Assembly: GCF_000745475.1 (NCBI RefSeq)
Contig: NZ_JQJJ01000008.1
Span: 496,001-560,000, forward strand
Reading direction: 5' to 3'
DNA: 64,000 nt
DNA from: Allobosea sp. UNC402CLCol
Lineage (GTDB): Bacteria; Pseudomonadota; Alphaproteobacteria; Rhizobiales; Beijerinckiaceae
The notes beneath the pieces were generated by a model. That model saw only the letters and a list, made by a program, of their open reading frames with translations, was not told the origin of the DNA and ran no database searches. The first letter of the stretch is position 1, and every line of letters begins with the position of its first letter. The translations under genes and the position numbers were made by a program. Positions 51,160 to 60,749 of the stretch are shown here, one piece after another.

Positions 51160-53568
51160 TCAGGCGGCCTCGTGCAGGGAGGCCTTGCCGCCATGGCCGC
51201 CCGCATGCCCTTCCCGGAACTGGAAGCGGGCGATGTGCTCGGTCAGGGCCCGCGTCTGCTCGTCGGTCAGCGCCAGCGCCGCATTCGTCTCCTCGACCAG
51301 CGCCGCGTTCTGATGCGCCATGGTGCCGATGCCATCGATCTCGGTGTTGATCGTCGAAACGTCGGTGGCCTGGCTCTTCGCCGTCTGGGCGATGCCGTTC
51401 ATCAGCTTCGTCAGCTCGTTCACCGAGCCCATGATCGCGCCGAACATCGCCGAGGTCTCCTCGACCAGGCCGACGCCGACCCGGACGTCGCCATGGGCCG
51501 CCTCGACCAGCTTCTTGACGTCGTTGGACGCATCGGCCGAGCGCTTGGCGAGGCTGCGAACCTCGGTCGCGACCACGGCGAAGCCCTTGCCGGCATCGCC
51601 GGCCCGCGCCGCTTCCACCGCCGCGTTCAGCGCCAGCAGATTGGTCTGGAAGGCGATCTCGTCGATCATCGCGATGACCTCGGAGATCTTGCTCGAGGAC
51701 TGGCGGATGCGCTGCATCGCTTCCAGCGCCGAGGCGACGACCTTCTCGCCCTGCTGCGCGCGCTCCTCGGCGCCCTGCGCCATGCCGGTCGCCTGCGCCG
51801 CCTCGCTCGCGGTCTTCTTCACCGTGCCGGCGAAGGCACCGAGCTGGTTCGTCGCCATCGAGACGGCATTGCTCTCCTCGCTGGTACGCTCGGCGAGGTC
51901 GGTGACGCCGTCGAGGATCTCGCTGGTCGCGCTGCGCACCGCCGAGACGGTCTCGGAGAGCCGCGCCAGCGTGCCCTCGAACTCGTCGGCGAGCGCGTTG
52001 GTGCCGTCCTTGAGCTCGGCGAAGGCGCCCTGATAGAGCCCCTCGATACGGGCCGAGAGATGGCCGGCCGAGAGCTCGGCGAGCACCTCGCAGGTCTCGG
52101 ACAGGCCGGTCTGCACGGTTTCGAGCAGGGTGTTGACCGAGTCCGCCAGGGCGTTGAGTTCCGCATCGGCGAACTGCGCGGCGACACGCTGGCTGAAATC
52201 GCCGGCCGCGGCGGCGGCGACGACGACGCCGAAAGCCTCGCCCAATTCCTGCATCATCTGGCGGCGCTGTTCCTGCGCCTGCTTCTGGTCCTCGACCTTG
52301 GCAATCTCGGCGGCACGCAGCGCGACCGCATTGTCGCGGAAGAGCAGCACGCTCTTCGAAATGTCCGAGATCTCGTCGTTGCCCTTGGTATCGACGGTCG
52401 TCTCGAGCGCGCCGTCGGCGATCGCCTTCGTTGCTCCCCAGAGCCGATTGAGGCGGCCGACGATCATCGGGCGGACATAGAGGAAGGCCAGCGCCAGCGC
52501 GATCAGCAGCGAACCGCCGCCGATGCCGCCGAGCCAGAGCCGGCTCTGGTCGATCAGCGTCGCGGTCGAGGCGCCGGCGGCTTCCGCCCCGTTGCGGGCC
52601 GTCGTGACGAGTTCGTTGACCTCGCGGCGGACCGCATCGGCGGCCTGCTGCGTCTCCTTGAGCCCGGCCTGGATCGCCGCGCGCGTCTTCAGCTCGCGCT
52701 CGCGGATCGCGATCACGCTTTCATTGCCCTCGCCGAGAGCGATCACCGCGTTGACGGCATCGGCGCGCGCCGGATTCGCCTGCAGCTTCTCCGCCTGGGC
52801 GAGGAAGCCGCGGACCTGATTCAGGGTGGCGTTGAACCGGGACTTGCCGGTGTCGAGCGCCGCGCGGTTGTCGACCTGCGAGATTTCGCGCAGCAGGCCG
52901 ACCATCTCGCTGATCTGGAGCTGGAGCGCCTGGGCCGTCTGCAGCGTGGCGAGATCCTTGTCGATGATGTTGGCCAGCGCCTCCTCGACCTCCTTGCCGG
53001 TGAGCTGGGTCGCGCTGGCGATGTTCATCTTGACGTTGAACTGGGCGTCGCCCGTCTCGAAATCGGCGAGCGCGGTGAAGCCTTCGCGGGCCTTCGACAG
53101 CTTTTCGAGCGTCTTGGCCTGCTCGGCCGCGTTGCGGAGCCTGTCGCCGGTCAGGTCGTTGATGTCGTTGATCTGGCGCGAGAGCGTGTCGATCGCCTGC
53201 TGGGCCTTCCCCTGATCGACCTTGCCCTGCTGCGCGATGCGCCGCAGCAGGTCCATCTGCCGCCCCTCGACCTTGTCGAGATCGGCGGTCAGCGCCGAGC
53301 GATCCTGGATGGACTCGACCTCGCTGAAGCGGGCAGCGAGCGCCGTCGACTGCGTGGCGGCCTGCGACAGTTCGAGCGCCAGCTCCACGACCGGCATCTT
53401 CTGCCCGACGAGGTCGTCGACCGTCGCCTCGACGCGATTATAGGAGAGCCACGCGACGGAGGAGGATACGAGGGTCAGCGCCGTCAGCGTCCCCAACGCG
53501 GCATAGATCCGGGCGGCAATGCCGATCCGCATCGGCTTGCGCTCGCGCGCAGGCTTGGCTTTCGTCAT
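51160..53568 (-). CDS. Methyl-accepting chemotaxis protein with HAMP domain
   Basis: An 802-residue transmembrane chemoreceptor. Helix 1 is at about residues 17-38 ([20 protein letters not shown]), a long helical periplasmic domain reaches to about 340, and helix 2 is at 345-370 ([20 protein letters not shown]). A HAMP domain follows, then a second HAMP-like part with [13 protein letters not shown]. The signalling hairpin has [20 protein letters not shown], then [20 protein letters not shown]. The C-terminus has no NWETF-like methyltransferase tail. It stands as a single gene, ended by the terminator at 51099-51130. Confidence 0.92.
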   Translation of the reverse strand: MTKAKPARERKPMRIGIAARIYAALGTLTALTLVSSSVAWLSYNRVEATVDDLVGQKMPVVELALELSQAATQSTALAARFSEVESIQDRSALTADLDKVEGRQMDLLRRIAQQGKVDQGKAQQAIDTLSRQINDINDLTGDRLRNAAEQAKTLEKLSKAREGFTALADFETGDAQFNVKMNIASATQLTGKEVEEALANIIDKDLATLQTAQALQLQISEMVGLLREISQVDNRAALDTGKSRFNATLNQVRGFLAQAEKLQANPARADAVNAVIALGEGNESVIAIRERELKTRAAIQAGLKETQQAADAVRREVNELVTTARNGAEAAGASTATLIDQSRLWLGGIGGGSLLIALALAFLYVRPMIVGRLNRLWGATKAIADGALETTVDTKGNDEISDISKSVLLFRDNAVALRAAEIAKVEDQKQAQEQRRQMMQELGEAFGVVVAAAAAGDFSQRVAAQFADAELNALADSVNTLLETVQTGLSETCEVLAELSAGHLSARIEGLYQGAFAELKDGTNALADEFEGTLARLSETVSAVRSATSEILDGVTDLAERTSEESNAVSMATNQLGAFAGTVKKTASEAAQATGMAQGAEERAQQGEKVVASALEAMQRIRQSSSKISEVIAMIDEIAFQTNLLALNAAVEAARAGDAGKGFAVVATEVRSLAKRSADASNDVKKLVEAAHGDVRVGVGLVEETSAMFGAIMGSVNELTKLMNGIAQTAKSQATDVSTINTEIDGIGTMAHQNAALVEETNAALALTDEQTRALTEHIARFQFREGHAGGHGGKASLHEAA

Positions 53569-53853
53569 GAAGTCGTTCTCCGGATCTCACGCAACGCTGG
53601 AAAAGGATTTCAGAAGCGGAAGCCTGGCCCGGTCCATGTCGCGTCTCCCATGCGGCACAGAATCCGCTGCCCGGCCGGCCGGATGGCCGGTTGGCAGGTA
53701 GGCCTTGCGAGATCGGACGGACATGCATCTACCCCGGACCGGTGTTCCGGTCTTGTCGGGGCGCACTATGGCGAAGTGCCTTTTAAGGAACGTTTAAAGT
53801 GGATTCTTTTGAATCACCGCGTCCGAGATCAGGTTCATCAGCCGTTAGGATTT

Positions 53854-54258
53854 TCAATCCGTGCGCGGCACCGGCCGGGGGCGGCCCTCCTCATCGATCG
53901 CCACGAAGGTGAAGGTCGCGTCGGTGACCTTTTCGTGCAGCGTCGTCCGGAAGCGCTTGGCCCAGGCCTCGACGTGGATCTTCATCGAGGTCCGGCCGAT
54001 CGACTCGATTTCCGTATAGACGCTCAGCACGTCGCCGACCTTCACCGGATGGATGAAGGTCATGGCATCGACCGCGACCGTCACCACGCGTCCCTGCGCC
54101 CGGTCGACGCCGGCGATGCCGCCGGCCTGGTCCATGCGCGACATCACCCAGCCGCCGAAAATGTCGCCATTCGAGTTGGTGTCGCTCGGCATCGCGATGG
54201 TGCGCACGGTCAATTCGCCGCGGGGCTGCTCTTCCGGTGCATCGGCCGCTCGGGTCAT
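53854..54258 (-). CDS. Acyl-CoA thioesterase, YciA-like hotdog fold
   Basis: A 134-residue thioesterase that hydrolyses acyl-CoA. The hotdog fold carries RTIAMPSDTNSNGDIFGGWV, then MSRMDQAGG with the catalytic Asp, and DAMTFIHPVKVGDVLSVYTE. The C-terminal FTFVAIDEEGRPRPVP closes the sheet. The ATG at 54258 fits the family; longer readings have an Arg/Ala-rich lead without support. It is divergent from the VOC gene. Confidence 0.9.
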   Translation of the reverse strand: MTRAADAPEEQPRGELTVRTIAMPSDTNSNGDIFGGWVMSRMDQAGGIAGVDRAQGRVVTVAVDAMTFIHPVKVGDVLSVYTEIESIGRTSMKIHVEAWAKRFRTTLHEKVTDATFTFVAIDEEGRPRPVPRTD

Positions 54259-54397
54259 GGTCGCTCGTCGCCTTCGTGATGGGGAATCTGTCGGCGATGA
54301 TGGCGGGCGGGAGCGAGCCCGGCAAGCGGGGCGAGCCTTTACCCCTCGCGCCTTTGCGGGCGAGGATGATCGCGAGGCGTCACGGAGGAGAACGACC

Positions 54398-54811
54398 ATG
54401 CCCGGCCAGAAGCCGCTGATCTGCATCTCGCTGCGTTATCTCGACGGCCCGCGCATGGTTGATTGGCTGATCGAGGCCTTCGGCTTCGAGAAGCATGCCG
54501 CCTATTATTCGGAGGATGGCAGGACGCTGCTCCATGGCGAATTGCGCATGGGCGACTGCTTCGTCATGCTCGGCTCGTCCGAGGGCAACGAATTCGGCAA
54601 GCTCGTCTCGCGCCCGGCCGAGCTCGGCGGCACGACCGCCTCTCCCTATATCGCCACCGACGACATCGACGCCCGTTGCGAGCGCGCCCGCAAGGCCGGC
54701 GCCGAGATCTGCATGGAGCCAACAGACCAGCCCTATGGCAGCCGCGACTTCATCTGCAGGGATCCTGAGGGCCATCTCTGGTGCTTCGGCACCTATCGCC
54801 CCGCGACCTGA
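54398..54811 (+). CDS. VOC-family (glyoxalase/bleomycin-resistance-like) protein
   Basis: A 137-residue protein with two betaalpha-beta-beta-beta modules. It begins PLICISLRYLDGPRMVDWLI and has YIATDDIDARCERARKAGAE and QPYGSRDFICRDPEGHLWCF, the last containing the likely metal-ligand Glu in DPEGH. The type resembles PhnB/YdcJ-like VOC proteins; substrate unknown. GGAGGAG lies seven bases before the ATG. Its last 19 bases overlap the MFS gene of the other strand. Confidence 0.85.
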   Translation: MPGQKPLICISLRYLDGPRMVDWLIEAFGFEKHAAYYSEDGRTLLHGELRMGDCFVMLGSSEGNEFGKLVSRPAELGGTTASPYIATDDIDARCERARKAGAEICMEPTDQPYGSRDFICRDPEGHLWCFGTYRPAT

Positions 54812-56046
54812 ACGCGCTGCTCTGATTGCTGGCGTGTCCGCAGGATCAGCCAGCAGGCGATCGCGAGATTGACCAGGTTCCAGGCCAGCCCGTTGAGGAA
54901 GGCCATCCGGTAGGAGCTGAAATAGTCGAAGATCACGCCGGAGAGATAGCCGCCGGCCGCCATGCCGAGCACCGTGAAGGACATGACGAGCCCGATGCGC
55001 ATCCCGGCCTGCCGCGCCGGCAGGTATTCGCGGATGATGACCGCGTACATCGGCACGATGCCGCCCTGGAACAGGCCGAACAGGGCGCTGACGATGTAGA
55101 GCGACGAGAGCCCGTCGAACCAGAGATAGAGGAACAGCGCCACGCCCTGCATCAACGAGCCGATCAGAAGCGTCGCCGTGCCGCCGATGCGGTCGGCCAC
55201 GAAGCCGGAGCCGACGCGGCTGACGATGCCGAGCAGCATCATCAGCGAGAGCATCTCGGCGCCGCGCGCCACGCCGTAGCCGAGATCGCCGCAATAGGCG
55301 ACGATATGGACCTGCGGCATCGCCATCGCCACGCAGCAGGCGAAGCCGGCGACGCAGAGCAGGGCCTGGAGCTGATTGGCGCTGAGGCCGAGATCGCCGC
55401 GAACGCCGGCGCTATGGACGTCGGCGCTGGCGAGCGTGGCGGCCGTCGGCTGGCGGCGGAAGAACGGCGCCAAGGACAGCATGATGACGAGCGCCGTCAC
55501 CGCGATGCCGAAATGGGTGACGCGCCAGCCATGATGCGCGAGCCCCCAGTTGATGACCTGGGGCCAGACCACGCCAGCGAGATAGCTGCCCGAGGCGCCG
55601 CAGACCACCGCGAGCCCGCGATGCCGGCGGAACCAATGCGACAGGTCGGAGATCAGCGGCGAGAAGCCAGCGGCGCTGCCGATTCCGATCAGGAGCCCAT
55701 GCGCCGCCGCGAACTGCCAGAGCGAATGCGAGAACCCGGCCGTGGTGTATCCGGCCGCGAGCAGCAGCCCCCCCACCACGATGGGAACCATGATGCCGTA
55801 GCGATCGGCGATCCGGCCCATCACGACATTGCCGGCACCGAAGCCGAGCATGGCGCAGGTATAGGGCAGCGTGGCGCCGGAACGCAGCGTATCGAACTCG
55901 CCCTGCATCGCCGGCAGCACCACGACGACCGACCAGGAGCCGACGCAGGCGACGGTGCCGACCACCAGCGCGAGCACCAGGCGCAGCCAGGCATAGGGTG
56001 AATCGGGCTCGTAGCGCCCGGCATCTCGAAGGGAACCTTGGGTCAT
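54793..56046 (-). CDS. MFS transporter (YbfB/OxlT-like)
   Basis: A 417-residue transporter of about 12 helices. The first is LVLALVVGTVACVGSWSVVV, and the loop after helix 2 is GNVVMGRIADRYGIMVPIVV. The middle has LSHWFRRHRGLAVVCGASGS and the second half VGSGFVADRIGGTATLLIGS. The layout fits monocarboxylate/oxalate-type MFS proteins. It is divergent from panE with a gap of 185 bases. Substrate unknown. Confidence 0.85.
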   Translation of the reverse strand: MTQGSLRDAGRYEPDSPYAWLRLVLALVVGTVACVGSWSVVVVLPAMQGEFDTLRSGATLPYTCAMLGFGAGNVVMGRIADRYGIMVPIVVGGLLLAAGYTTAGFSHSLWQFAAAHGLLIGIGSAAGFSPLISDLSHWFRRHRGLAVVCGASGSYLAGVVWPQVINWGLAHHGWRVTHFGIAVTALVIMLSLAPFFRRQPTAATLASADVHSAGVRGDLGLSANQLQALLCVAGFACCVAMAMPQVHIVAYCGDLGYGVARGAEMLSLMMLLGIVSRVGSGFVADRIGGTATLLIGSLMQGVALFLYLWFDGLSSLYIVSALFGLFQGGIVPMYAVIIREYLPARQAGMRIGLVMSFTVLGMAAGGYLSGVIFDYFSSYRMAFLNGLAWNLVNLAIACWLILRTRQQSEQRVQVAGR

Positions 56047-56231
56047 GCGTCCTCGATAGCCGGTTCTGATGCGGCCTTGTGGCAGGATTAGCAGCAAGCG
56101 CCGGCCGAACAAGCGCAAGCGGCACAGCCCCGCCGCGCGCCGGGTGGAGGTGTCGTACCCGCTGCCTCGGCCCGCGGCTTGACCCCAGCCCATGGCCGCG
56201 AACAATGCGCAACGTTCCGGAGCGCCCGACC

Positions 56232-57245
56232 ATGACGAGGATCTGCATCTACGGCGCCGGCTCCATCGGCTGCTATCTCGGCGGGCGCCTTCTCGCCGCC
56301 GGCGCCGATACCCGCTTCGTCGGCAGGCCGGCGGCCGGGGCTGCGCTGCGCGAGCACGGCCTCATCGTCACGCACTATGACGGTCGCCGCTGGACCGTTC
56401 CGCCGGGCAGCATCGCCTTCGCGACCGAGCCGGAGGGTGCCGCCGGGGCCGATCTCGTCCTGCTCACCGTCAAGTCGGGCGGTACGGCCGCCGCAGCGGC
56501 CGAACTGGCTCCGGTCCTCGGTGCCACCGCCACCGTCGTCAGCTTCCAGAACGGCATCGGCAACGGCGATATCCTGCGCGCCGCGCTGAAACAGACGGTG
56601 CTCGACGGCATGGTGCCGTTCAACGTCGTCAACCCTGCGCCGGGCCAGTTCCACCAGGCTTCGCAAGGCGACCTCGCCTTGCAGGCAAGCCCGCCGGGGC
56701 AGCCCGATCTCTCGGCCTTCGCACAGGCAGGCCTGCCGCTCCTCCGCCACGCCGAGATGGCGCCCGTCCAATGGGCGAAGCTGCTCCTCAACCTCAACAA
56801 CGCCGTCAACGCGCTCGCGGACAGGCCGCTGCGGGAGGAGCTGTCGCAACGCGATTACCGCCGCTGCCTCGCCTTGGCGCAGCGCGAAGCGCTAGGCCTG
56901 CTGCGGCAAGCGGGGATCGTACCGGCGAAGCTGACCCCGCTGCCCGCGAGCTGGCTTCCGATGCTGCTCGGATTGCCGGACGCGATCTTTGCCCGTCTGG
57001 CGAAGCGGATGCTCGCCATCGACCCGCAAGCCCGTTCCTCGATGTCGGACGATCTCGCCGCCGCCCGGGCGACCGAGATCGATTGGATCAATGGCGAGAT
57101 CGTCAGGCTTGCCGGGCGCCTCGGCACCTCTGCGCCCGTCAACGCCCGGCTTTGCGCTCTCATCCGCGCGGCCGAAAAAACGCATCCGCGGCCTCGTTGG
57201 ACCGCGGATGCGCTTCTGGCGGAACTCGAGGCCGCCGCAGGTTGA
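56232..57245 (+). CDS. panE: 2-dehydropantoate 2-reductase-like protein
   Basis: A 337-residue NADPH-dependent reductase of the ketopantoate reductase family. The nucleotide site is ICIYGAGSIGCYLGGRLLAA, with the conserved FQNGIGNGDIL and the catalytic Lys in PVQWAKLLLNLNNAVNAL. Genomes often hold several paralogues, and this one may have a different 2-oxo-acid substrate. It converges on the PfpI gene with a six-base gap. Confidence 0.85.
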   Translation: MTRICIYGAGSIGCYLGGRLLAAGADTRFVGRPAAGAALREHGLIVTHYDGRRWTVPPGSIAFATEPEGAAGADLVLLTVKSGGTAAAAAELAPVLGATATVVSFQNGIGNGDILRAALKQTVLDGMVPFNVVNPAPGQFHQASQGDLALQASPPGQPDLSAFAQAGLPLLRHAEMAPVQWAKLLLNLNNAVNALADRPLREELSQRDYRRCLALAQREALGLLRQAGIVPAKLTPLPASWLPMLLGLPDAIFARLAKRMLAIDPQARSSMSDDLAAARATEIDWINGEIVRLAGRLGTSAPVNARLCALIRAAEKTHPRPRWTADALLAELEAAAG

Positions 57246-57251
57246 GCCGTG

Positions 57252-57812
57252 TCAGGCTGCCCTGCGCTCATGGCGCCCTTCCCTGACCTCCTCGACGATC
57301 TTGGCGACAAAGGCCGGGAGATCGTCGGGCTTGCGCGAGGTGACCACGCCCTTGTCGGTGACGACCTCGCGGTCCTCCCACAAGGCGCCGGCATTGAGCA
57401 GATCCTGCTTCAGGGTGGGCCACGATGTGAGCTTGCGCCCCTTGGCGATGCCGGTGTCGATCAGCAGCCAGGGGCCGTGGCAGACGGCCGCGACGATCTT
57501 GCCCTGCGCGAAGAATTCCTTGATCAGCGCGAGGGCCTTGTCGTTGCCGCGCAGCGTATCCGGGTTCATCTGCCCGCCCGGCAGCACGATGGCGTCATAG
57601 TCCTTGGCGCTGACCTGATCGAGCGTCTTGTCGACCTTGACCGGCGTCCCCCAATCTGTGTGCTTCCAGCCCTTGATCTCGCCGGCCTCGGGCGCGACGA
57701 CATGCACCGTCGCCCCGGCCTTCTTCAGCTCCGCATGCGGCACGTCGAGCTCGGATTGCTCGAAGCCATGCGTCGCGAGAATCAAAATCGTCTTTCCGGC
57801 CAGATTGCTCAT
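57252..57812 (-). CDS. PfpI/DJ-1 family protein (YhbO type)
   Basis: A 186-residue class I glutamine-amidotransferase-like protein. The nucleophile Cys is in IVAAVCHGPWLLIDTG, with Glu in LATHGFEQSELDVPHAELKK. The mid-part has YDAIVLPGGQMNPDTLRGND. Such proteins act as deglycases or chaperones in stress, and YhbO is the nearest E. coli type. The second of two in-frame ATGs is preferred (AAGGAG six bases before). Confidence 0.9.
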   Translation of the reverse strand: MSNLAGKTILILATHGFEQSELDVPHAELKKAGATVHVVAPEAGEIKGWKHTDWGTPVKVDKTLDQVSAKDYDAIVLPGGQMNPDTLRGNDKALALIKEFFAQGKIVAAVCHGPWLLIDTGIAKGRKLTSWPTLKQDLLNAGALWEDREVVTDKGVVTSRKPDDLPAFVAKIVEEVREGRHERRAA

Positions 57813-57894
57813 GGCGTTCTCCTTCATCTCGGGGTGAGATCAGGAAACCGCTCGGGGCCGGCATCGTTCCCGGAGCCAGCCGCGGCAAAATCGC

Positions 57895-58182
57895 TCAGCG
57901 GAAGATGCGCTCGCCTTCCATGTCGACGATCTGCTGCCCCTTGATCAGGGTGAAATCGGCGGCTTCCGCCTGCCCCGGAAAGCGGTCGGCGCGAACGAAG
58001 CGGTGAGTTTTCGTCTCGCCGTCGATCGCCTTCTCGATGATGCCGCAGAGCTGGTACTGCCCGCCTTCCTGATAGGGCGTAGCGTGGATGGTGAAGCCGT
58101 TATGCTCGATGCTCTTGACCGGTCCGGCCGGCTTCTCCTCGGCCTGCTTGCCGCCACCGAACAATGTTTTGAAGAAAGACAT
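57895..58182 (-). CDS. HlyU-family protein
   Basis: A 95-residue protein starting MSFFKTLFGGGKQAEEKPAG, with GAGG close to the ATG. The family features are YNGFTIHATPYQEGGQYQLC-like sequence (HNGFTIHATPYQEGGQYQLC here), GIIEKAIDGETKTHRFVRAD and a C-terminal QQIVDMEGERIF. HlyU proteins are linked with transcription control of virulence or unrelated genes; in alphaproteobacteria the role is not known. It precedes pfpI on the same strand by 82 bases. Confidence 0.83.
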   Translation of the reverse strand: MSFFKTLFGGGKQAEEKPAGPVKSIEHNGFTIHATPYQEGGQYQLCGIIEKAIDGETKTHRFVRADRFPGQAEAADFTLIKGQQIVDMEGERIFR

Positions 58183-58489
58183 GGAACCTCCGCACGCGTT
58201 GGGCCTGATATAGAGCATTTTCGAGCGAAGTGGGTACCAGCCCGCATGAGGAAAATGCGACGGGGCAGCGAGCCGGGGCAGCTCAACAATTCGGACGAAC
58301 GCGAAAGCGCCCAGGGCAGGAGACGTGCCGGGGAGAACCTCGTTTGCGCCCGTCGCGAACCGGCCCCCCTGCCCGCCCTCCGGCTTGAACCGCGTCTCGC
58401 AGCTTCCCACATCAAATATGTCCAGGGCAGTCGCAAGGCTTCCCGACATGATCCCGCCCAGCGGCCGCTTCCGGACAGGGAGAATGGCC
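58183..58489. other. Non-coding gap with a family C repeat
   Basis: The 307 bases between the divergent HlyU gene and the small exported protein have no supported gene. The family C repeat lies at 58215-58258. Plus-strand readings through the rest are Pro/Arg-rich and look random. Promoters for both flanking genes should be here, but I see no clear -35/-10 pair. Confidence 0.45.
58215..58258. repeat. Dispersed palindromic repeat, family C
   Basis: GCATTTTC (58215-58222) and GAAAATGC (58251-58258) are inverted arms with a core GAGCGAAGTGGGTACC, then AGCCCGCATGAG. Elements with the core GAGCGAAGTGG.TACCGG are, as I recall, widespread in Hyphomicrobiales. Only one copy is present in the window. 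Confidence 0.65.
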
Positions 58490-58822
58490 ATGACACTCAC
58501 CAAATCGACACTCCGCAAATTCCTGGTCGTCGCGGGACTGGCCGGCACGCTTCAGGCCTTGCCCGCCCTTGCCCAGCAGCCTGCTCCGCGCGGGCCGCCC
58601 TGCGCCGAACGCACCCATATCGTCGAGAAGCTCCAGGAGACCTTCCGCGAGCGCATCGTCGGCAGCGGGCTGGCGGATAGCGGCCTCCTGTTCGAGCTTT
58701 ATGTCGGACCGGCCGGCACCTGGACGCTGCTCGTCACGACGCCGGGCGGCGTGAGCTGCCTCATCGGTGGCGGCGACTCCTGGGAGCCGCTGCCGACACC
58801 GGAAAGCTTCGCGGCGCAATAG
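58490..58822 (+). CDS. Small exported protein of unknown function
   Basis: A 110-residue secreted protein. The signal peptide is KFLVVAGLAGTLQALPALAQ, followed by a mature part of about 80 residues with one Cys early (GPPCAERTHIVEKLQETFRE) and one late (GVSCLIGGGDSWEPLP), probably a disulfide. The pattern LLFELYVGPAGTWTLLVTTP is shared with many small alphaproteobacterial exported proteins of unknown role. An ATG two codons upstream is possible; the one chosen has GGGAG seven bases before. Confidence 0.75.
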   Translation: MTLTKSTLRKFLVVAGLAGTLQALPALAQQPAPRGPPCAERTHIVEKLQETFRERIVGSGLADSGLLFELYVGPAGTWTLLVTTPGGVSCLIGGGDSWEPLPTPESFAAQ

Positions 58823-58854
58823 ATGGCTCGATCGGAGTGTCCGATACGCGAGCC

Positions 58855-59280
58855 TCAGGTGGACAGGTGCAGCACGATCTCGCGTCGATGCGGGCTCGCC
58901 CGGTGCTCGAACAGATAGATGCCCTGCCAGGTGCCGAGCGCGAGGCGCCCGCCCATCACGGGAATCGAGAGCGAAACCGCAGTCAGCGCCGCCTTGATAT
59001 GTGCCGGCATGTCGTCCGGCCCCTCGGCGCGGTGAACGAGATAGCCCATCGCCGGATCGTCCGCCGACGGCACCAGCCTTCCGAAAAACGCGTCGAGATC
59101 GCGCCTGACATCCGGATCGGCGTTTTCCTGGATCAGCAGCGAGCAGGAGGTGTGACGCACGAACAGCGTGAGCAGCCCCTCCGGCTCGCCGTTGGCGCCG
59201 ACGAAATCCGCCGCCTGCCGGGTGAACTCGTAGAGTCCCGCCCCTTGCGTCGCGATGGTGAGGATCCGCTGGCGGGACAT
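58855..59280 (-). CDS. YjbQ-family protein (UPF0047)
   Basis: A 141-residue YjbQ/UPF0047 protein. It has LLTLFVRHTSCSLLIQENAD, the family signature, the DDPAMGYLVHRAEGPDDMPA stretch, and a C-terminal LGTWQGIYLFEHRASPHRRE. A weak thiamin phosphate synthase activity has been reported for the family. The ATG at 59280 lies six bases after the lysE-type stop, so the two genes are joined. Confidence 0.9.
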   Translation of the reverse strand: MSRQRILTIATQGAGLYEFTRQAADFVGANGEPEGLLTLFVRHTSCSLLIQENADPDVRRDLDAFFGRLVPSADDPAMGYLVHRAEGPDDMPAHIKAALTAVSLSIPVMGGRLALGTWQGIYLFEHRASPHRREIVLHLST

Positions 59281-59285
59281 CGCGC

Positions 59286-59897
59286 TCAACGCTCGGTCAG
59301 CGCGAGCTTGGCGCCGAGCGCGACGAAGGCTGCCGCGAAGCTGCGCCTGAGCCAGGCCATCACGGCCGGACGGCTGACGACCTTGTCCCGCATCGCCGCC
59401 GCGAAGAGACCATAGAGCGCGAAGACCACAAAGGTCATCGCCATGAACACGCCCGAAAGCTCCAGCATGCGCGCCAGCGGATGCGCCTCCCCGGCCGCGA
59501 TGAACTGCGGCAGGAAGGCGACGAAGAAGATCGAGAGCTTCGGATTGAGCAGGTTGATGGCAACGCCGTCACGCAGCACGTGCCAGGCCGAGCGCGCATC
59601 CGGCTTCGCCTCGACGGTCAGCGCACCATGTTCCTTCAGCGTCTGCCAGGCCATGTAGAGCAGATAGGCGACGCCGGCATATTTCACGACGGCGAAGGCG
59701 AGCGCGCTCGCATGCAGCACCGCTGCGATCCCCATCAGCGCCGCGACCAGATGCGGCACGATGCCGAGCGTGCAAGCAAGCGCCGCAATCACGCTCGCCC
59801 GCGCGCCGCGCGTGAGGCCGGCGGCGATGGTGTAGAGCGCGCCGGTACCGGGCGATGCGACGATGATCAGCGAGGTGAGCAGGAATTCGATCGACAT
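59286..59897 (-). CDS. LysE/RhtB-family amino-acid exporter
   Basis: A 203-residue, six-helix exporter. It begins EFLLTSLIIVASPGTGALYT, where SPGTGALYT is the LysE/RhtB signature (PGP replaced by PGT), and continues with GVAINLLNPKLSIFFVAFLP, the second conserved NPK motif. It exports amino acids or homoserine lactones. The stop is six bases before the YjbQ gene. Confidence 0.9.
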   Translation of the reverse strand: MSIEFLLTSLIIVASPGTGALYTIAAGLTRGARASVIAALACTLGIVPHLVAALMGIAAVLHASALAFAVVKYAGVAYLLYMAWQTLKEHGALTVEAKPDARSAWHVLRDGVAINLLNPKLSIFFVAFLPQFIAAGEAHPLARMLELSGVFMAMTFVVFALYGLFAAAMRDKVVSRPAVMAWLRRSFAAAFVALGAKLALTER

Positions 59898-59994
59898 GAA
59901 GGAAAGCCTCCCGAACGGCGTGCCGGTCCAGCAAGCCTCCTTGCGCCGCTGAGATCAAGCTCTCTTGCGCGGAAATACGGCTCGATACGACCCA

Positions 59995-60555
59995 CTAGCG
60001 CGCCTGCCAGAAATAGAGCTGGCCGCCATGCCTGTTGCCGGCCAGCCTGTCCTCCTGGGCGACGATCGTGGTGCCGTCGAACAGGTCCCAATGGTCGCCA
60101 TTCGTCCATTGGAAGAACAGGAAGGAGTGTTTCTTGTCGCCGCTCGTCTGGTAGCAGTTCTCCAGATAGAGCACGCCCTTCCGGCCGAGCACCTTGGGGG
60201 TGACGTCCTTGCAGACGCCCTCGATATCGGCCGGGCCGAAGGCCCGCTGGACGCGCGGCAGCAGTTCCGAAGCGCGGATGAAGAACAGCTGGCTGAGCCC
60301 GCCGAGCGGCCGCCCCGAGCTGGGCAGCACGCCCGGCTGCGGCCCGCCTGCCAGCGGCGGAGCGCCCTGGAAGGATGTCTTGAGATCCGCATTCATAATG
60401 GTCTGGATCGTCGCATCGTCCTGCGACGGCGTCAGGCGCAGCGTATAGCCCATACAGATGGCGCAGCGATTGGTGGCATCGCCGATCGCGTTCTTGGCCC
60501 AGGGTCGGATCGTGGCAAAGCGCTCGGCAAGGGCGTCGTAGGCGAATGGCAGCAT
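59995..60555 (-). CDS. Tae4-like peptidoglycan amidase (T6SS effector family)
   Basis: A 186-residue protein without signal peptide. The likely catalytic Cys31 or Cys34 is in ATNRCAICMGYTLRL, and the second part of the NlpC-like site is GRKGVLYLENCYQTS followed by TNGDHWDLFDG (His155, Asp157). The order Cys...GxKG...HxDL matches type VI amidase effectors of the Tae4 group. It has GGAG upstream of the ATG at 60555. No Tai4-type immunity gene and no other T6SS gene is visible here. A phage or housekeeping amidase is the alternative. Confidence 0.6.
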   Translation of the reverse strand: MLPFAYDALAERFATIRPWAKNAIGDATNRCAICMGYTLRLTPSQDDATIQTIMNADLKTSFQGAPPLAGGPQPGVLPSSGRPLGGLSQLFFIRASELLPRVQRAFGPADIEGVCKDVTPKVLGRKGVLYLENCYQTSGDKKHSFLFFQWTNGDHWDLFDGTTIVAQEDRLAGNRHGGQLYFWQAR

Positions 60556-60749
60556 GAAATCTCCGAAATAGACGAAGAATAAGCGGCTTGGAGCACGCGG
60601 CCGGTCATTTGGCGCGCCAACCGTGAAGCTGGCGGGCGCTGGAGCTGGAGACATCCTTCATTCGTGGGAGAGCGGTCGCTGCTGCCGGTCCCCCCGAGGG
60701 AAATCCCATCCAAACGGCGCCCCTAGTAGGACCGTGCTGGAAGCCAGAT

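Noticed and set aside
51142-54279. 1045-codon plus-strand ORF
   Set aside because: Antisense to the HAMP chemoreceptor; His/Arg/Leu-rich shadow, length due to GC-rich codons only.
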